In this document: piece after piece, positions 27,071-35,234 of the stretch
How positions within the stretch are numbered: the stretch's first letter is position 1
Layout of the letters: each line of letters starts with the position of its first letter
From: Aquabacterium humicola
Lineage (GTDB): Bacteria > Pseudomonadota > Gammaproteobacteria > Burkholderiales > Burkholderiaceae_C
Direction of reading: 5' to 3'
DNA length: 64,000 nt
Assembly: GCF_030167915.1 (NCBI RefSeq)
Contig: NZ_JARGNB010000001.1
Span: 496,001 to 560,000, forward strand
Notes under the pieces: generated by a model
What the model was told of the DNA's origin: nothing
Database searches by the model: none
What the model saw: only the letters and a program-made list of their open reading frames with translations
Made by a program: the position numbers and the translations under genes

Positions 27071-27084
27071 TTGCGCCCGATCAG
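27071..27084 (-). promoter_or_regulatory. Possible FNR-type box upstream of patatin gene
   Basis: TTGCG-CCCG-ATCAG (one mismatch in the second half-site). No good -10 at 21-22 bp on the minus strand, so its role is uncertain. Confidence 0.35.
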
Positions 27085-27109
27085 TCGGCCGCGCGCGATG
27101 ACGGGCCGG

Positions 27110-27150
27110 TTGCGCAATCGCAATGCGCGTGGTCGCGCGCTGCCTAGCAT
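27110..27150 (+). promoter_or_regulatory. FNR-type class II promoter
   Basis: TTGCG-CAAT-CGCAA at 27110-27123, 21 bp, TAGCAT (27145-27150). Faces the degenerate PRTase gene at 27204. Confidence 0.75.
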
Positions 27151-27203
27151 GCAGCGCATCGGGCCCCGCAGGGCCATGGCGGTCATTCGAGGAGACAGGC
27201 GCG

Positions 27204-27629
27204 ATGACACGTGAGCTGCTGATGCCCCCGGCCCCGGTGGAGATGCTCGGCCAGGCGCTGGTCGAGCTGGACCTGCCGAACCCGATGGTCGTGGCGCTGC
27301 CCGAGGGCATGCTGAGCGCCTGCCGCATCGCGCGCGCGCTCGGGGCGCCGTTCGACGTGCTGGTGGGCCCCGGGGCGCACGTGGCGCCGGCGCTCACGCC
27401 GGAGCTCGTCGAGGACTATCGTGCCCTGCGGCTGCGGGGCCGTGCCGTGGTGCTGATCGACGACGGCGCCGCCGAGCCGGCGAGCTGGGCCGCGGCGCTG
27501 AACGCCTTGCGCGCGATGCGGCCGGACGTGCTCGTCGCCGCCGCGCCGCGCCTGCAGCCGGCCGTCGCGCACTGGCTGGCCGCCCAGATCCGGCACATGG
27601 CCGGCCCGCTGCGGGCGCTGGCGGCCTGA
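27204..27629 (+). CDS. Short PRTase-like protein, probably inactive
   Basis: 141 residues. Alignment by eye with the PRTase domain at 57.4-58.0 kb: NPMVVALPEGMLSACRIARALGAPFDVLVG corresponds to [31 protein letters not shown], and AVVLIDDGAAEPASWAAALNALR to [22 protein letters not shown]. The PRPP loop (DDGLATGTT) is replaced by DDGAAEPAS, which lacks the threonines that hold PRPP, and the flexible middle is missing, so catalysis is unlikely. Perhaps a regulatory relative. GAGGAG ribosome-binding site before ATG 27204. Own FNR-type promoter. Confidence 0.62.
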   Translation: MTRELLMPPAPVEMLGQALVELDLPNPMVVALPEGMLSACRIARALGAPFDVLVGPGAHVAPALTPELVEDYRALRLRGRAVVLIDDGAAEPASWAAALNALRAMRPDVLVAAAPRLQPAVAHWLAAQIRHMAGPLRALAA

Positions 27630-27798
27630 CGACCACCCTTCACGCCAGCGGGCGGACCATGACGGACACCGAGCGAGTTGCGGCGCTGCCGCCCGACGAC
27701 AGCGGCCTGCGCCTCGTGCAGCCGCACCTGCACGACCGCGCGCCGATAGTCGCGCACCTGCTGCGCCCGCAGCGTCTGCCCGGTGGCCGCCACGGCGC

Positions 27799-28317
27799 TC
27801 AGGCGCCGGGCTCCAGCGCCGCGATGCCGACGACGTAGTTCCGGCCGTAGGCCTGGGCGCACTTCGGGCAGGTGGTGTAGAAGAAGTAGACGTCGCCCGG
27901 CACCGCATGGTGCGCGCGCACCCGCTGCGCCAGCTCGTCGCGCCACTGCCCGATGCGCTCGTACGGTCCCTCGAAGACCTTTGTGACGAAGTCGCCGCTG
28001 AGCGTGGTCATCTGCTCTTCCGGCACGGGCTTCGACACCGCGAACAGGTGCTCGGCGTTCGTCGGCGACAGGTCGCGGCTCATCACGAGCACGCCGTCCT
28101 CGCCCGATGCACCGGCCTGCTCGATGTGGCGGAAGACGCGGGCGAACACCTCGCCCATGTCCTGGGGCACGTACATGACGCTGCGCGTGCCGGCCCGCAC
28201 GAACGGCTTGTCGCGCAGGTGCAGCGCCTGGTCGTCCCAGCCGGCGGGGTCGAACTTCGGGCAGCAGCCGGTCGTATTGACGCTGGTGTCGTAGCGCAGC
28301 AGTTCATTGATGTTCAC
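27799..28317 (-). CDS. Conserved protein with GCC and CPKC motifs
   Basis: 172 residues from GTG 28317, preceded by GGAGG. The pattern NTTGCCPKFDPAGWDDQALHLRDKPFVRAG, PQDMGEVFARVFRHIEQAGA, VLVMSRDLSPTNAEHLFAVSK, KVFEGPYERIGQWRDEL and YFFYTTCPKCAQAYGRNYVVGIA is a family I have seen annotated only as hydrolase. The CPKC motif and the GCC pair suggest zinc binding or redox activity. A 23-codon frame and an FNR-type box lie upstream. The 170 bp between its end and the gene at 27629 holds no frame I trust. Confidence 0.7.
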   Translation of the reverse strand: MNINELLRYDTSVNTTGCCPKFDPAGWDDQALHLRDKPFVRAGTRSVMYVPQDMGEVFARVFRHIEQAGASGEDGVLVMSRDLSPTNAEHLFAVSKPVPEEQMTTLSGDFVTKVFEGPYERIGQWRDELAQRVRAHHAVPGDVYFFYTTCPKCAQAYGRNYVVGIAALEPGA

Positions 28318-28351
28318 GAGGCCTCCACGCATCGGGAAGGGTGGGTCGCGC

Positions 28352-28423
28352 TCACAAGCCGGCCTCGCGCAGCCGCCGCAGCAGCTCGTCGGTCACCGGC
28401 AGCTCGTCTGATTCGCCGTGCAT
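28352..28423 (-). CDS. Micro-ORF upstream of the CPKC protein gene
   Basis: Encodes 23 residues (MHGESDELPVTDELLRRLRE, then three more). GGAGG (28433-28429) lies 5 nt before the ATG; an in-frame ATG at 28435 would add four codons. It ends 34 bp before the next start. Charged amphipathic helix. Confidence 0.45.
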   Translation of the reverse strand: MHGESDELPVTDELLRRLREAGL

Positions 28424-28454
28424 CGCATCCTCCATCGACCGTTGCACCGCAGCG

Positions 28455-28496
28455 ATGGTGGCCGCGTCGCCCGCCGTCGGGCTTGCGAACGCTCAA
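28455..28496 (-). promoter_or_regulatory. FNR-type promoter for micro-ORF/CPKC gene
   Basis: Plus strand TTGCG-AACG-CTCAA (28483-28496); on the minus strand 22 bp then CACCAT (28460-28455). One mismatch in one half-site. Confidence 0.5.
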
Positions 28497-28575
28497 TCGG
28501 CGGGCCGGATGCGTGGCGGCGGCCGTTCACTTCGAGCGGCAGCACCGCCTCGTCACCGGGGCCCTGGGGGAGCGA

Positions 28576-28616
28576 TTGCGCTGGCGCAACCCGGCCGCAC
28601 GGCCGCTCCCTATCGT
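28576..28616 (+). promoter_or_regulatory. FNR-type class II promoter
   Basis: TTGCG-CTGG-CGCAA at 28576-28589, 21 bp, TATCGT (28611-28616). Faces the membrane TPR protein at 28651. Confidence 0.75.
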
Positions 28617-28650
28617 TGCAGGGTGCGTGGGCTCGAAGGGAGATGCAGCC

Positions 28651-29514
28651 ATGGATCCGGCAGCTTCAGGGTGGTACGTGATTGGCGTCGTGATGCTGTT
28701 CGGCGCGCTCGGCGGCTTCGTCGACGGGCTGACCACCGACATCTCGTACAAGGTGTCCTGGGGCAGCCGCAGCTTCGACATCGGCTCGGCAGGCGACGCG
28801 CTGGTGGGCATGACGGCGGCGATCGCGATCTTCACCGTCGCCAGCGCGCTGTTCCCCGACCTGAAGGTCGAGCAGTTCGGGAATGACATGACGCAGCTGA
28901 TCCGCGTCGTCGCGCTGGGCGTGCTGTCCGGGTACGCGGGCATCCGCCTGCTGAACCCGCTGACGCGCAAGATCGCCGAACAGATCGCCACCGACAAGGC
29001 CGACGCCGCGGTGCGGGCGGCCCGCACGCAGAGCGTCGAGCTGACCATCAACGTGAAGGACGGCGACCGCAAGCTGATCGAGTTCGACCTGCGCAAGGAG
29101 CAACTGCTCGCCGCCGGCGGCTTCGACGAGGCCCAGCGCATCCTGGAGCAGGCGCAGCAGCGCTTCAAGGCCGCGCTGGAAGTCGACGCGGACGATGCCG
29201 AGGCGCTGATGGGCAGCGCCAAGGTGGCGCGCCGCAAGGCGGAGCTCGCGGGACAGCAGGGCCGTGACGCCGCGGCCGACTGGACGGCCGCGCTGCGGGC
29301 CCTGGATGCCGTCACCAGCCGCGATCCTCGTGCCGCGCGCGCCTGGTACAACAAGGCCTGCTACAAGGCGCTGATGGGCAAGCCGCCGGCCGAGGTGGTG
29401 CGCGATGCCGGCAAGGCCTTCGAGCTCCTGCCCGCGCTGAAGGAGCGGGCGCGGACCGACCCCGACTTCGCGGGCCTGAAGACGCAGGCCGAGTTCGCCG
29501 CGGCGGTCGCCTAG
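28651..29514 (+). CDS. Membrane protein with C-terminal TPR-like helices
   Basis: 287 residues. Three N-terminal membrane helices ([57 protein letters not shown]), a beta/charged segment ([39 protein letters not shown]) and TPR-like helices to the end ([40 protein letters not shown]). The helical part probably faces the cytoplasm and could recruit a partner. I do not recognise a named family. GGGAG precedes the ATG. Own FNR-type promoter. Confidence 0.65.
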   Translation: MDPAASGWYVIGVVMLFGALGGFVDGLTTDISYKVSWGSRSFDIGSAGDALVGMTAAIAIFTVASALFPDLKVEQFGNDMTQLIRVVALGVLSGYAGIRLLNPLTRKIAEQIATDKADAAVRAARTQSVELTINVKDGDRKLIEFDLRKEQLLAAGGFDEAQRILEQAQQRFKAALEVDADDAEALMGSAKVARRKAELAGQQGRDAAADWTAALRALDAVTSRDPRAARAWYNKACYKALMGKPPAEVVRDAGKAFELLPALKERARTDPDFAGLKTQAEFAAAVA

Positions 29515-29551
29515 CGGCGCAGGGGCGACCGGCCGGCGGCGTAGCGCCCGC

Positions 29552-31252
29552 TCAGCGCAGGTACACCTCGCTCGCGTAGCGGCGCATCATGCGCTGGCTG
29601 TTGAAGTACGAGGCGATCGTGCGGATCGCCTCCTTCATCATCGTGCGCCAGCGCGCGCGGTCGTGCGCGTACAGCGGCAGCACCACCTCGTCGAGCAGGC
29701 GGTACAGCTCGGCGGCGTGCGCCTGCGGGGCGTCGTTGCCGCCGTCGGTGCCGATCGCCCAGCCGTTGATGCCGTCGGCGCAGGCCTCGAGCCACCAGCC
29801 GTCGAGCACGCTCAGGTTCAGCACGCCGTTGAGCGCGGCCTTCATGCCGCTGGTGCCGGACGCCTCCATCGGCGGCAGCGGCGTGTTCAGCCAGACGTCC
29901 GCGCCGGCCACCAGCGTCTTCGCCAGGTCGATCTCGTGGTTCGGCAGGAAAACCGCGTCCAGCCCCGGCGGCAGCGCGCGCAGCACCTCGTGCAGGTGGC
30001 GGATCGCGTCCTTGCCGCCTTCGTCGCGCGGATGCGCCTTGCCGGCGATCACCACCTGGAACGGATGCCGCGCGGCGATGGCCGCGAGCCGGTCCCGGTC
30101 GCTGAACAGCAGCAGCGGGCGCTTGTAGGCCGTCATGCGGCGGGCGATCACCAGGATCGGGCGCTCGGGGTCGAGCCGCGGGCCGCCGAGGCCGTGCACG
30201 CGCTCGATCAGCGCCTGCTTGGCGGCTTCGTGGCAGCGCCACAGCTCGCCGTCGTCGAGCTGCCCTGCGCGCGCGAGCAGCTCCGGCTCGTGCTGCCATT
30301 GCGGCCAGTGCGCGCGGTACAGCCGCGCGAAGGCTTCGTGCGTCCAGGTGCCCACGTGCACGCCGTTGGTGATCGCGTGCACGCGTCGCCCCGGGTAGCG
30401 CTGCTCTGTCGTGCGCGCATGGCGCGCCGAGACGCCGTTGACCCAGCCCGACAGGCTGAGCGCGAGCTGCGTCATGTTCACGCCGCCGGAGCCGGCCAGC
30501 TCGCGCAGCAGCGCCGGCTCGATCAGGTCGGGCAGCAGCCGCTCGAACAGCGGGTAGGGGAAGCGGTCCTGCGCCGCGTCGACGGGGGTGTGCGTCGTGA
30601 ACAGGCAACGCGCGCGGACCGCGGCCACGTCGCACGGCGGCGCGCCGGCGGCACCGTCGCGCGGCGCCGGCCGCGAGCGCTCCAGCAGCTCGAGCGCCAG
30701 CAGCGCGGCATGGCCCTCGTTGAGGTGCCAGGTTCGGATGCGGAAGCCCAGCGCGCGCAGCAGCCGCGTGCCACCGAGGCCGAGCACTGCCTCCTGCTTC
30801 AGCCGGTAGGCCTCGTCGCCGCCGTACAGGTAATGCGTTATCTCGCGGTCGTCCGGGGCGTTCTGGTCGAGGTCGGTGTCGAGCAGCAGGATCGGCACCT
30901 CCCGGCCGCCGTCGCCGCGGTGCACATACAGCCACGGCCGCACCCACACGGCGCGGCCCTCGATCGCCACCGCCACCATCGCGTCGAGCGCCTGGCACCA
31001 CTGCCCGGGCTGCCACCAGTCGGGCTGTTCGAGCTGGCGACCCTGGGCATCGATGACCTGGCGGAAGTAGCCGGCGCGGCTGACCAGCGTGACGAAGACC
31101 ACCGGCAGCTCGAGGTCCGCGCAGGTACGCGCCGTGTCGCCGGCCAGCACGCCCAGGCCGCCGGCGTAGCTGTGCACCTCCGGCCGGATCGCCATCTCCA
31201 TCGTGAAGTAGGCGATGTGCGTGCGGGCGAGGAACGGGCGCAGCGATCCCAT
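29552..31252 (-). CDS. glgP: Alpha-glucan (glycogen) phosphorylase, short form
   Basis: 566 residues, family GT35 short type. Signatures: [104 protein letters not shown] and the pyridoxal-phosphate lysine region [28 protein letters not shown]. It releases glucose-1-phosphate from glycogen or maltodextrin without spending ATP, useful during energy limitation. The ATG is 54 bp after a lipoprotein gene with which it shares the FNR-type promoter at 32001. Confidence 0.93.
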   Translation of the reverse strand: MGSLRPFLARTHIAYFTMEMAIRPEVHSYAGGLGVLAGDTARTCADLELPVVFVTLVSRAGYFRQVIDAQGRQLEQPDWWQPGQWCQALDAMVAVAIEGRAVWVRPWLYVHRGDGGREVPILLLDTDLDQNAPDDREITHYLYGGDEAYRLKQEAVLGLGGTRLLRALGFRIRTWHLNEGHAALLALELLERSRPAPRDGAAGAPPCDVAAVRARCLFTTHTPVDAAQDRFPYPLFERLLPDLIEPALLRELAGSGGVNMTQLALSLSGWVNGVSARHARTTEQRYPGRRVHAITNGVHVGTWTHEAFARLYRAHWPQWQHEPELLARAGQLDDGELWRCHEAAKQALIERVHGLGGPRLDPERPILVIARRMTAYKRPLLLFSDRDRLAAIAARHPFQVVIAGKAHPRDEGGKDAIRHLHEVLRALPPGLDAVFLPNHEIDLAKTLVAGADVWLNTPLPPMEASGTSGMKAALNGVLNLSVLDGWWLEACADGINGWAIGTDGGNDAPQAHAAELYRLLDEVVLPLYAHDRARWRTMMKEAIRTIASYFNSQRMMRRYASEVYLR

Positions 31253-31306
31253 GGCGCGTTCCGGGGCCGATGCGGGGCCTGCGGCGGGCCGGTGTCCCGC
31301 GCGCTG

Positions 31307-31927
31307 TCAGCGCAGGGCGGGCACCGCCGTCATCTCCATCACCTGGACGCCCGCGCCGCCCATCGGATGCGTCGCCGAACGCTCGTTGACGCGACGGGCG
31401 AACGCGCCCATCGTCTCGGGCACGGACCAGGTGGTCTGCCGGAACCCGAAGTTGTCCTCCATGACGATCTTCCAGGCCTTGAAGGTACCGGCCGGCACGG
31501 TGACCTCCTCGTGCGCCTCGACCTTCCAGCGGCTCGTCATCGGCACCGGCTCGCCGCTCGCGCCGATCCGCAGCATGTGCTGCTGGGTCCAGCTGCGGCC
31601 CACCTCCAGCGGCCACTCGAAGCTGAGCGGGGGGTCATAGCGCATCAGCGGGTTGCCGTTGCGGTCGAGCGTCGCCAGCAGGCCGACGCGGTCGGTCTGC
31701 AGGGTCGCGCCGGCCGCGTACTCGTAGCGCAGCACGGGCTGCCCCTGCCATTGCCCGCTGGCCATGCGCATCGTCAGGGTGGACACCCCGCTGCCGAAGC
31801 TGCCGCTGCTGGTGACCTGGTAGCTCCAGGTGGCGCCGGCCGGCGGCGGCACGTAGCGCTCCGCGCGCGGCGGCGTGGAACAGGCCGTGGTGGCGGCGGC
31901 GATGGCCAGGGTCAGGACAACAGGCAT
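31307..31927 (-). CDS. Lipoprotein of unknown function
   Basis: 206 residues with a probable lipoprotein signal ([20 protein letters not shown]; the lipobox TTAC is not ideal). The mature protein is beta-rich: [59 protein letters not shown] and [18 protein letters not shown]. The last motif, V-P-A-G-x-F-x-A-x-K-I, is common in outer-membrane-associated DUF3108-like proteins. Upstream gene of glgP and first behind the 32001 box. Confidence 0.68.
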   Translation of the reverse strand: MPVVLTLAIAAATTACSTPPRAERYVPPPAGATWSYQVTSSGSFGSGVSTLTMRMASGQWQGQPVLRYEYAAGATLQTDRVGLLATLDRNGNPLMRYDPPLSFEWPLEVGRSWTQQHMLRIGASGEPVPMTSRWKVEAHEEVTVPAGTFKAWKIVMEDNFGFRQTTWSVPETMGAFARRVNERSATHPMGGAGVQVMEMTAVPALR

Positions 31928-31972
31928 CGGCAGGGCGTTCACGGCGGGGTTTGCGTCAATGCGATGCCGGCG

Positions 31973-32014
31973 ATCATCGAGCCGCAGCGGCTGGTGCCCA
32001 TTGCGTTCGCGCAA
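31973..32014 (-). promoter_or_regulatory. FNR-type promoter of lipoprotein-glgP
   Basis: TTGCG/CGCAA half-sites at 32001-32014 (plus spacer TTCG). Minus strand: 22 bp, GATGAT (31978-31973). Confidence 0.68.
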
Positions 32015-32107
32015 TCGGCGGCGTCCGTGCCGCGCTGAGCGGCCCCGACCGCCGTGGGCGGGCGGACACCGGTGGTCACAACACGGGATGCGCGCGGCAG
32101 CGGTCGA

Positions 32108-32149
32108 TTGCGGTTGCGCAATCCCCGCCTGGCCGGCCCGGTCGAGGAT
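32108..32149 (+). promoter_or_regulatory. FNR-type promoter, divergent from lipoprotein-glgP
   Basis: TTGCG-GTTG-CGCAA at 32108-32121, 22 bp, GAGGAT (32144-32149, weak). Faces the micro-ORF at 32184 and the two genes after it. Confidence 0.6.
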
Positions 32150-32183
32150 GGCATCCGCCAGAGCGGTGGTAAGGAGCAGCACC

Positions 32184-32243
32184 ATGTCGACCAGAAGCAG
32201 GAAGGCGGACGTGGCACGGGGATCGTCCGACGCGGCGCCCTGA
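32184..32243 (+). CDS. Micro-ORF, basic 19-residue peptide
   Basis: Begins MSTRSRKADVARGSS and ends with DAAP. AAGGAG lies 8 nt before the ATG. First frame behind the 32108 promoter; 34 bp before the next gene. Confidence 0.45.
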   Translation: MSTRSRKADVARGSSDAAP

Positions 32244-32277
32244 CAGGGTGGCAGCTGTCCGAGAGGAGCAACAGGCG

Positions 32278-32739
32278 ATGGCGAGCGACGCGCGTTCCAC
32301 CGAGATCCCGGCGCGGTTGCTGACGCTGATGCTGGCGGCCTCCGGCGACGGCCCGGCGATCGTCCGGCGGCTCGACGAGCTCGATGCCTTCGCCGTGCTC
32401 GGCATCGGCCGCGGGCGGTTCGTCGACCTGCTCGCCGTCGCCGCGGGCGAGTTCGGCAACCGCCTGTGCGACTGTTCCTGGTTGCGCGATGACGACCGTG
32501 CGCGCGTCGACGAACTGCTCGAATCGATCGAGGAGCCGCGCCTGCGGCTGCAGCTGTGCCGCATCGCCGACGACGTGGTCGGTCGCGACGACAACGTCGC
32601 CAACAATCGCCGCCTCGTGCTCGGCCACGCGATGTCGCGCTGGCGCATCGGGGCGGCGCAACTCGCCATCGACGCGGCCGCTGCCTTCGGCCCGGCGGCG
32701 CGTGCCGCGTCGGGCACGCCGTCGCCGCGGGACGGCTAG
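32278..32739 (+). CDS. Helical protein of unknown function
   Basis: 153 residues, all-alpha by eye: IPARLLTLMLAASGDGPAIVRRLDELDAFAVLGIGRGRFVDLLAVAAGEFGNRLCD, then RVDELLESIEEPRLRLQLCRIADDVVGRDDNVANNRRLVLGHAMSRWRI. The layout resembles TerB-like helical bundles, but the acidic metal-binding residues are not convincingly conserved. GGAG before the ATG at 32278. Followed after 45 bp by the alpha/beta hydrolase gene, likely one operon. A Pro/Ala-rich C-terminal tail. Confidence 0.6.
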   Translation: MASDARSTEIPARLLTLMLAASGDGPAIVRRLDELDAFAVLGIGRGRFVDLLAVAAGEFGNRLCDCSWLRDDDRARVDELLESIEEPRLRLQLCRIADDVVGRDDNVANNRRLVLGHAMSRWRIGAAQLAIDAAAAFGPAARAASGTPSPRDG

Positions 32740-32784
32740 GGCCGCAGCCAGGCGCGCCGACGATCCGCAGGCAAGGAGGTCGCC

Positions 32785-33417
32785 ATGATCCATGCCGAAA
32801 CGATCCTGAGCATCGGCAGCTGCCGCCTGCCCGGGGACTTGTACGATGCCGGCGGCGGCATCGTCGTGTTCGCCCACGGCAGCGGCAGCAGTCGCCTGAG
32901 CCCGCGCAACCGCCAGGTCGCCCAGGCACTGCAGCGGCAGGGCCTGGGCACGCTGCTGTTCGACCTGCTCACCCCGGACGAGGCGGACGACCGGCGCAAC
33001 GTGTTCGACATCGGCCTGCTCGCCGGGCGAGTCGGCGAGGCCATCGACGAGGTGCGCCGCCTGCACCCGGACCGCCCGCTGGGCCTGTTCGGCGCCAGCA
33101 CTGGCGCCGCCGCGGCGCTGGTGGCGGCGGCGCAGCGGCCGCAGCAGGTGCAGGCGGTGGTCTCGCGCGGTGGCCGACCCGACCTGGCGGGCGAGCTGCT
33201 GGCCGAGGTGCGTGCGCCGACGCTGCTGATCGTCGGCGGGGCCGACGCGGACGTGCTGGCGCTGAACCGGCAGGCGCTGGCGCGGCTCGGTGGCGAGAAG
33301 CGGCTCGAGGTCGTGCCGCGCGCGACGCATCTGTTCGAGGAGGCCGGCACGCTCGAGCAGGTGTCCCGGCTCGCGGCGCAGTGGTTCGTCGATCGGCTGG
33401 GCATGCCGGCGCGGTGA
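32785..33417 (+). CDS. Dienelactone-hydrolase-like alpha/beta hydrolase
   Basis: 210 residues. Alpha/beta hydrolase core: GIVVFAHGSGSSRLSPRNRQVAQALQRQGLGTLLFDLLT, nucleophile elbow GLFGASTGAAAAL (Ser in GASTG), APTLLIVGGADADV (acid) and VPRATHLFEEAG (His). This subtype is often fused to or encoded beside phosphoribosyltransferases, as in mycobacterial Rv0571c of the DosR regulon. Substrate unknown. AAGGAGG ribosome-binding site. Confidence 0.85.
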   Translation: MIHAETILSIGSCRLPGDLYDAGGGIVVFAHGSGSSRLSPRNRQVAQALQRQGLGTLLFDLLTPDEADDRRNVFDIGLLAGRVGEAIDEVRRLHPDRPLGLFGASTGAAAALVAAAQRPQQVQAVVSRGGRPDLAGELLAEVRAPTLLIVGGADADVLALNRQALARLGGEKRLEVVPRATHLFEEAGTLEQVSRLAAQWFVDRLGMPAR

Positions 33418-33436
33418 CCGCGGCGCGGCCGGGCCG

Positions 33437-35041
33437 TCACTGCGCCTGCCCGCGCGCGAACTCGCGCAGCGCCTCCAGCCGCGGGATCGCGATCTCCTTG
33501 CGGCACGGCCCGCTGAACCGCACCAGTTGCTCGCGCTCGAGCCTCGTCATCGCGCGGCTGACGGACTCCAGCCGCAGGCCGACGTGGCTGCCGATCTCGG
33601 CGCGCGAGACATGCAGCGTCAGCTGGTCGTTGCGCAGCCCGCAGTCGTGCAGGCCATCGGCCCAGCGGCAGAGGAAGTCGGCCACCTTCGCGTCGGCGTT
33701 GAGCGCATGCTGTGCCAGCGACCCCTCGCGCTCGCGCGCGGCCTGACGCGCCATCGCGACATGCAGCCACTCCAGCAGCTGCGGATGGCGCGTGCCGGCG
33801 CGCAGCAGCGACTCATAGCTCATCGTCCACAGCTCGCCGGTGTCCACCGCCTGCGCGGTGCATGCGTGGCGGCCGTCGATCAGGCCGTCGAAGCCCAGCC
33901 AGTCGCCCTTGAACAGCAGGGCGCTGAGCTCCTCGCGTCCCTCCGGGCTGACGCTGACCAGCTTGCACATGCCCGCGTTGACCAGGTGCACGCCGCGCAG
34001 GCGCTCGCCGGCCCGGTAGATCGTGTCGCCCGCACGCAGCACGCGGCGCACCACCGGCACGTGTTCGAGCAGCAGCGCCGCCGGCCCGCTCGCCGACGCC
34101 AGGGCCACCGGGCTGGCATCGCCCGCGTCCGGCGGCACGGCGGCCTCGCCGCCGACGGCGCCGCCACCCGCCTGCTTGACCCGGTACATCGCCTGGTCGG
34201 CATGGCGCAGCAGCGCCGAGGCATCGCGGCCGTCCCGTGGGTACGCGCCGACGCCGATGCTCAGCGAGACATCCAGCGGCGCCGCGCCTTCGATGGCCAC
34301 CGGCTCGGCGCACACGCGTGCGATCGAGTCCAGCACGCGGGTCGGATCCTCGGTGTCCGGCAGCAGCAGCGCGAACTCGTCGCCGCCGAGCCGCGCTGCG
34401 GTGTCCGACTCGCGCAGGCACTGGCGCAGCCGCTGCGCGACCGCGCGCAGCACCGCGTCCCCGGCCTCGTGCCCGAAGCGGTCGTTGACCTGCTTGAAGC
34501 GGTCGATGTCGATCATCGCGATCGCGAAGGGCTCGCCGCTGCGTGCGCCGCGATGAAGCGCCTGTTCCAGCCGGTCGAGGTACAGACTGCGGTTCGGCAG
34601 CCCGGTCAGTGCATCGTGCGAGGCCTCGTGCGACAGGCGCTCGAAGGCCTGCACGCGTGCGCTGACGTCGTGCCCGCACGACAGGTAGTGGCTCACCGCG
34701 CCCGAGCCGTCGCGCAGCGGCCGGATCGTCTTCTCCTCGTGGTACAGCGTGCCGTCCTGGCGCCGGTTGACCAGCACGCCATGGAACTCGTGGCCGCTGC
34801 GCAGGGTGTCCCACAGCTCGCCGTAGAAGTCGCGCCCGAGCAGGCCCGACTTCAGGATGGAAGGTGTGCGGCCCAGCGCGGCGGCGCGTTCATAGCCCGT
34901 CAGTGCCTCGAAGGCCTTGTTCACGTAGACGATCTGGCCGCGCACATCGGTGGCCAGCGCCGCCTCGTCGCTCTCGTCCAGCATCCAGGCAGCCAGTTGC
35001 AGGGCGCTCGGTGCTTCGGGCTTCTCCATCGCCAGCGTCAT
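33437..35041 (-). CDS. PAS-GGDEF-cNMP-binding-HTH regulator (CRP/FNR family)
   Basis: 534 residues from ATG 35041. Domains: PAS (about 20-130, ALATDVRGQIVYVNKAFEALTGY, PLRDGSGAVSHYLSCGHDVS), diguanylate cyclase (135-300) with intact GGDEF at 219-223 and inhibitory I-site R210-E-S-D213 five residues before it, a cyclic-nucleotide-binding fold (about 340-450, VLRAGDTIYRAGERLRGVHLVNAGMCKLV) and a CRP-type winged HTH (VSRAEIGSHVGLRLESVSRAMTRLERE). The recognition helix holds E-x-x-S-R, the residues with which FNR reads TTGAT. No FNR-type N-terminal Fe-S cysteines, so the signal must differ (PAS ligand, c-di-GMP). It is the only CRP/FNR protein in the window and the best local candidate for the recurrent boxes. 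An earlier ATG at 35086 lies upstream of the likely -10. Confidence 0.88.
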   Translation of the reverse strand: MTLAMEKPEAPSALQLAAWMLDESDEAALATDVRGQIVYVNKAFEALTGYERAAALGRTPSILKSGLLGRDFYGELWDTLRSGHEFHGVLVNRRQDGTLYHEEKTIRPLRDGSGAVSHYLSCGHDVSARVQAFERLSHEASHDALTGLPNRSLYLDRLEQALHRGARSGEPFAIAMIDIDRFKQVNDRFGHEAGDAVLRAVAQRLRQCLRESDTAARLGGDEFALLLPDTEDPTRVLDSIARVCAEPVAIEGAAPLDVSLSIGVGAYPRDGRDASALLRHADQAMYRVKQAGGGAVGGEAAVPPDAGDASPVALASASGPAALLLEHVPVVRRVLRAGDTIYRAGERLRGVHLVNAGMCKLVSVSPEGREELSALLFKGDWLGFDGLIDGRHACTAQAVDTGELWTMSYESLLRAGTRHPQLLEWLHVAMARQAAREREGSLAQHALNADAKVADFLCRWADGLHDCGLRNDQLTLHVSRAEIGSHVGLRLESVSRAMTRLEREQLVRFSGPCRKEIAIPRLEALREFARGQAQ

Positions 35042-35071
35042 CGGTCGTCTCGGTTCAACTCGTGTGCGACC

Positions 35072-35166
35072 AATGTAGGCAGGCATGGGGCGTGACGGAA
35101 TTCCGTCGCCTGCGAGACGGCACTACCGGAACGCCGGTATTCGCTCGAAAGGTTGACAACGATCAA
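35072..35166 (-). promoter_or_regulatory. Promoter of the PAS-GGDEF-CRP regulator with three palindromes
   Basis: On the minus strand: FNR-type TTGAT-CGTT-GTCAA (35166-35153), TACCGG-N4-CCGGTA (35139-35124), a perfect 14-bp palindrome GACGGAATTCCGTC (35107-35094) and -10 TACATT (35077-35072). Relative to a start near 35065 the centres lie at about -94, -66 and -35. Confidence 0.6.
35124..35139. promoter_or_regulatory. NarL-like inverted repeat
   Basis: TACCGG-AACG-CCGGTA. TAC-N10-GTA is the outer spacing of NarL 7-2-7 sites. Centre 57 bp from the centre of the -10, identical to the copy at 58691. Confidence 0.55.
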
Positions 35167-35234
35167 ACGCGATACAGGGACTCGGGCGTCGCGAAGACGA
35201 CTGTCGGCGACACCGGACGTGGATCGCCCCGTCC

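Noticed and set aside
27660-27840. Short plus-strand frame between the PRTase-like and CPKC genes
   Set aside because: No ribosome-binding site, overlaps the convergent gene's end, no conserved pattern.
33437-35041. Genuine FNR with Fe-S cluster
   Set aside because: The N-terminal cysteine cluster of FNR is missing; PAS and GGDEF domains take that place, so oxygen sensing by Fe-S cannot be claimed.
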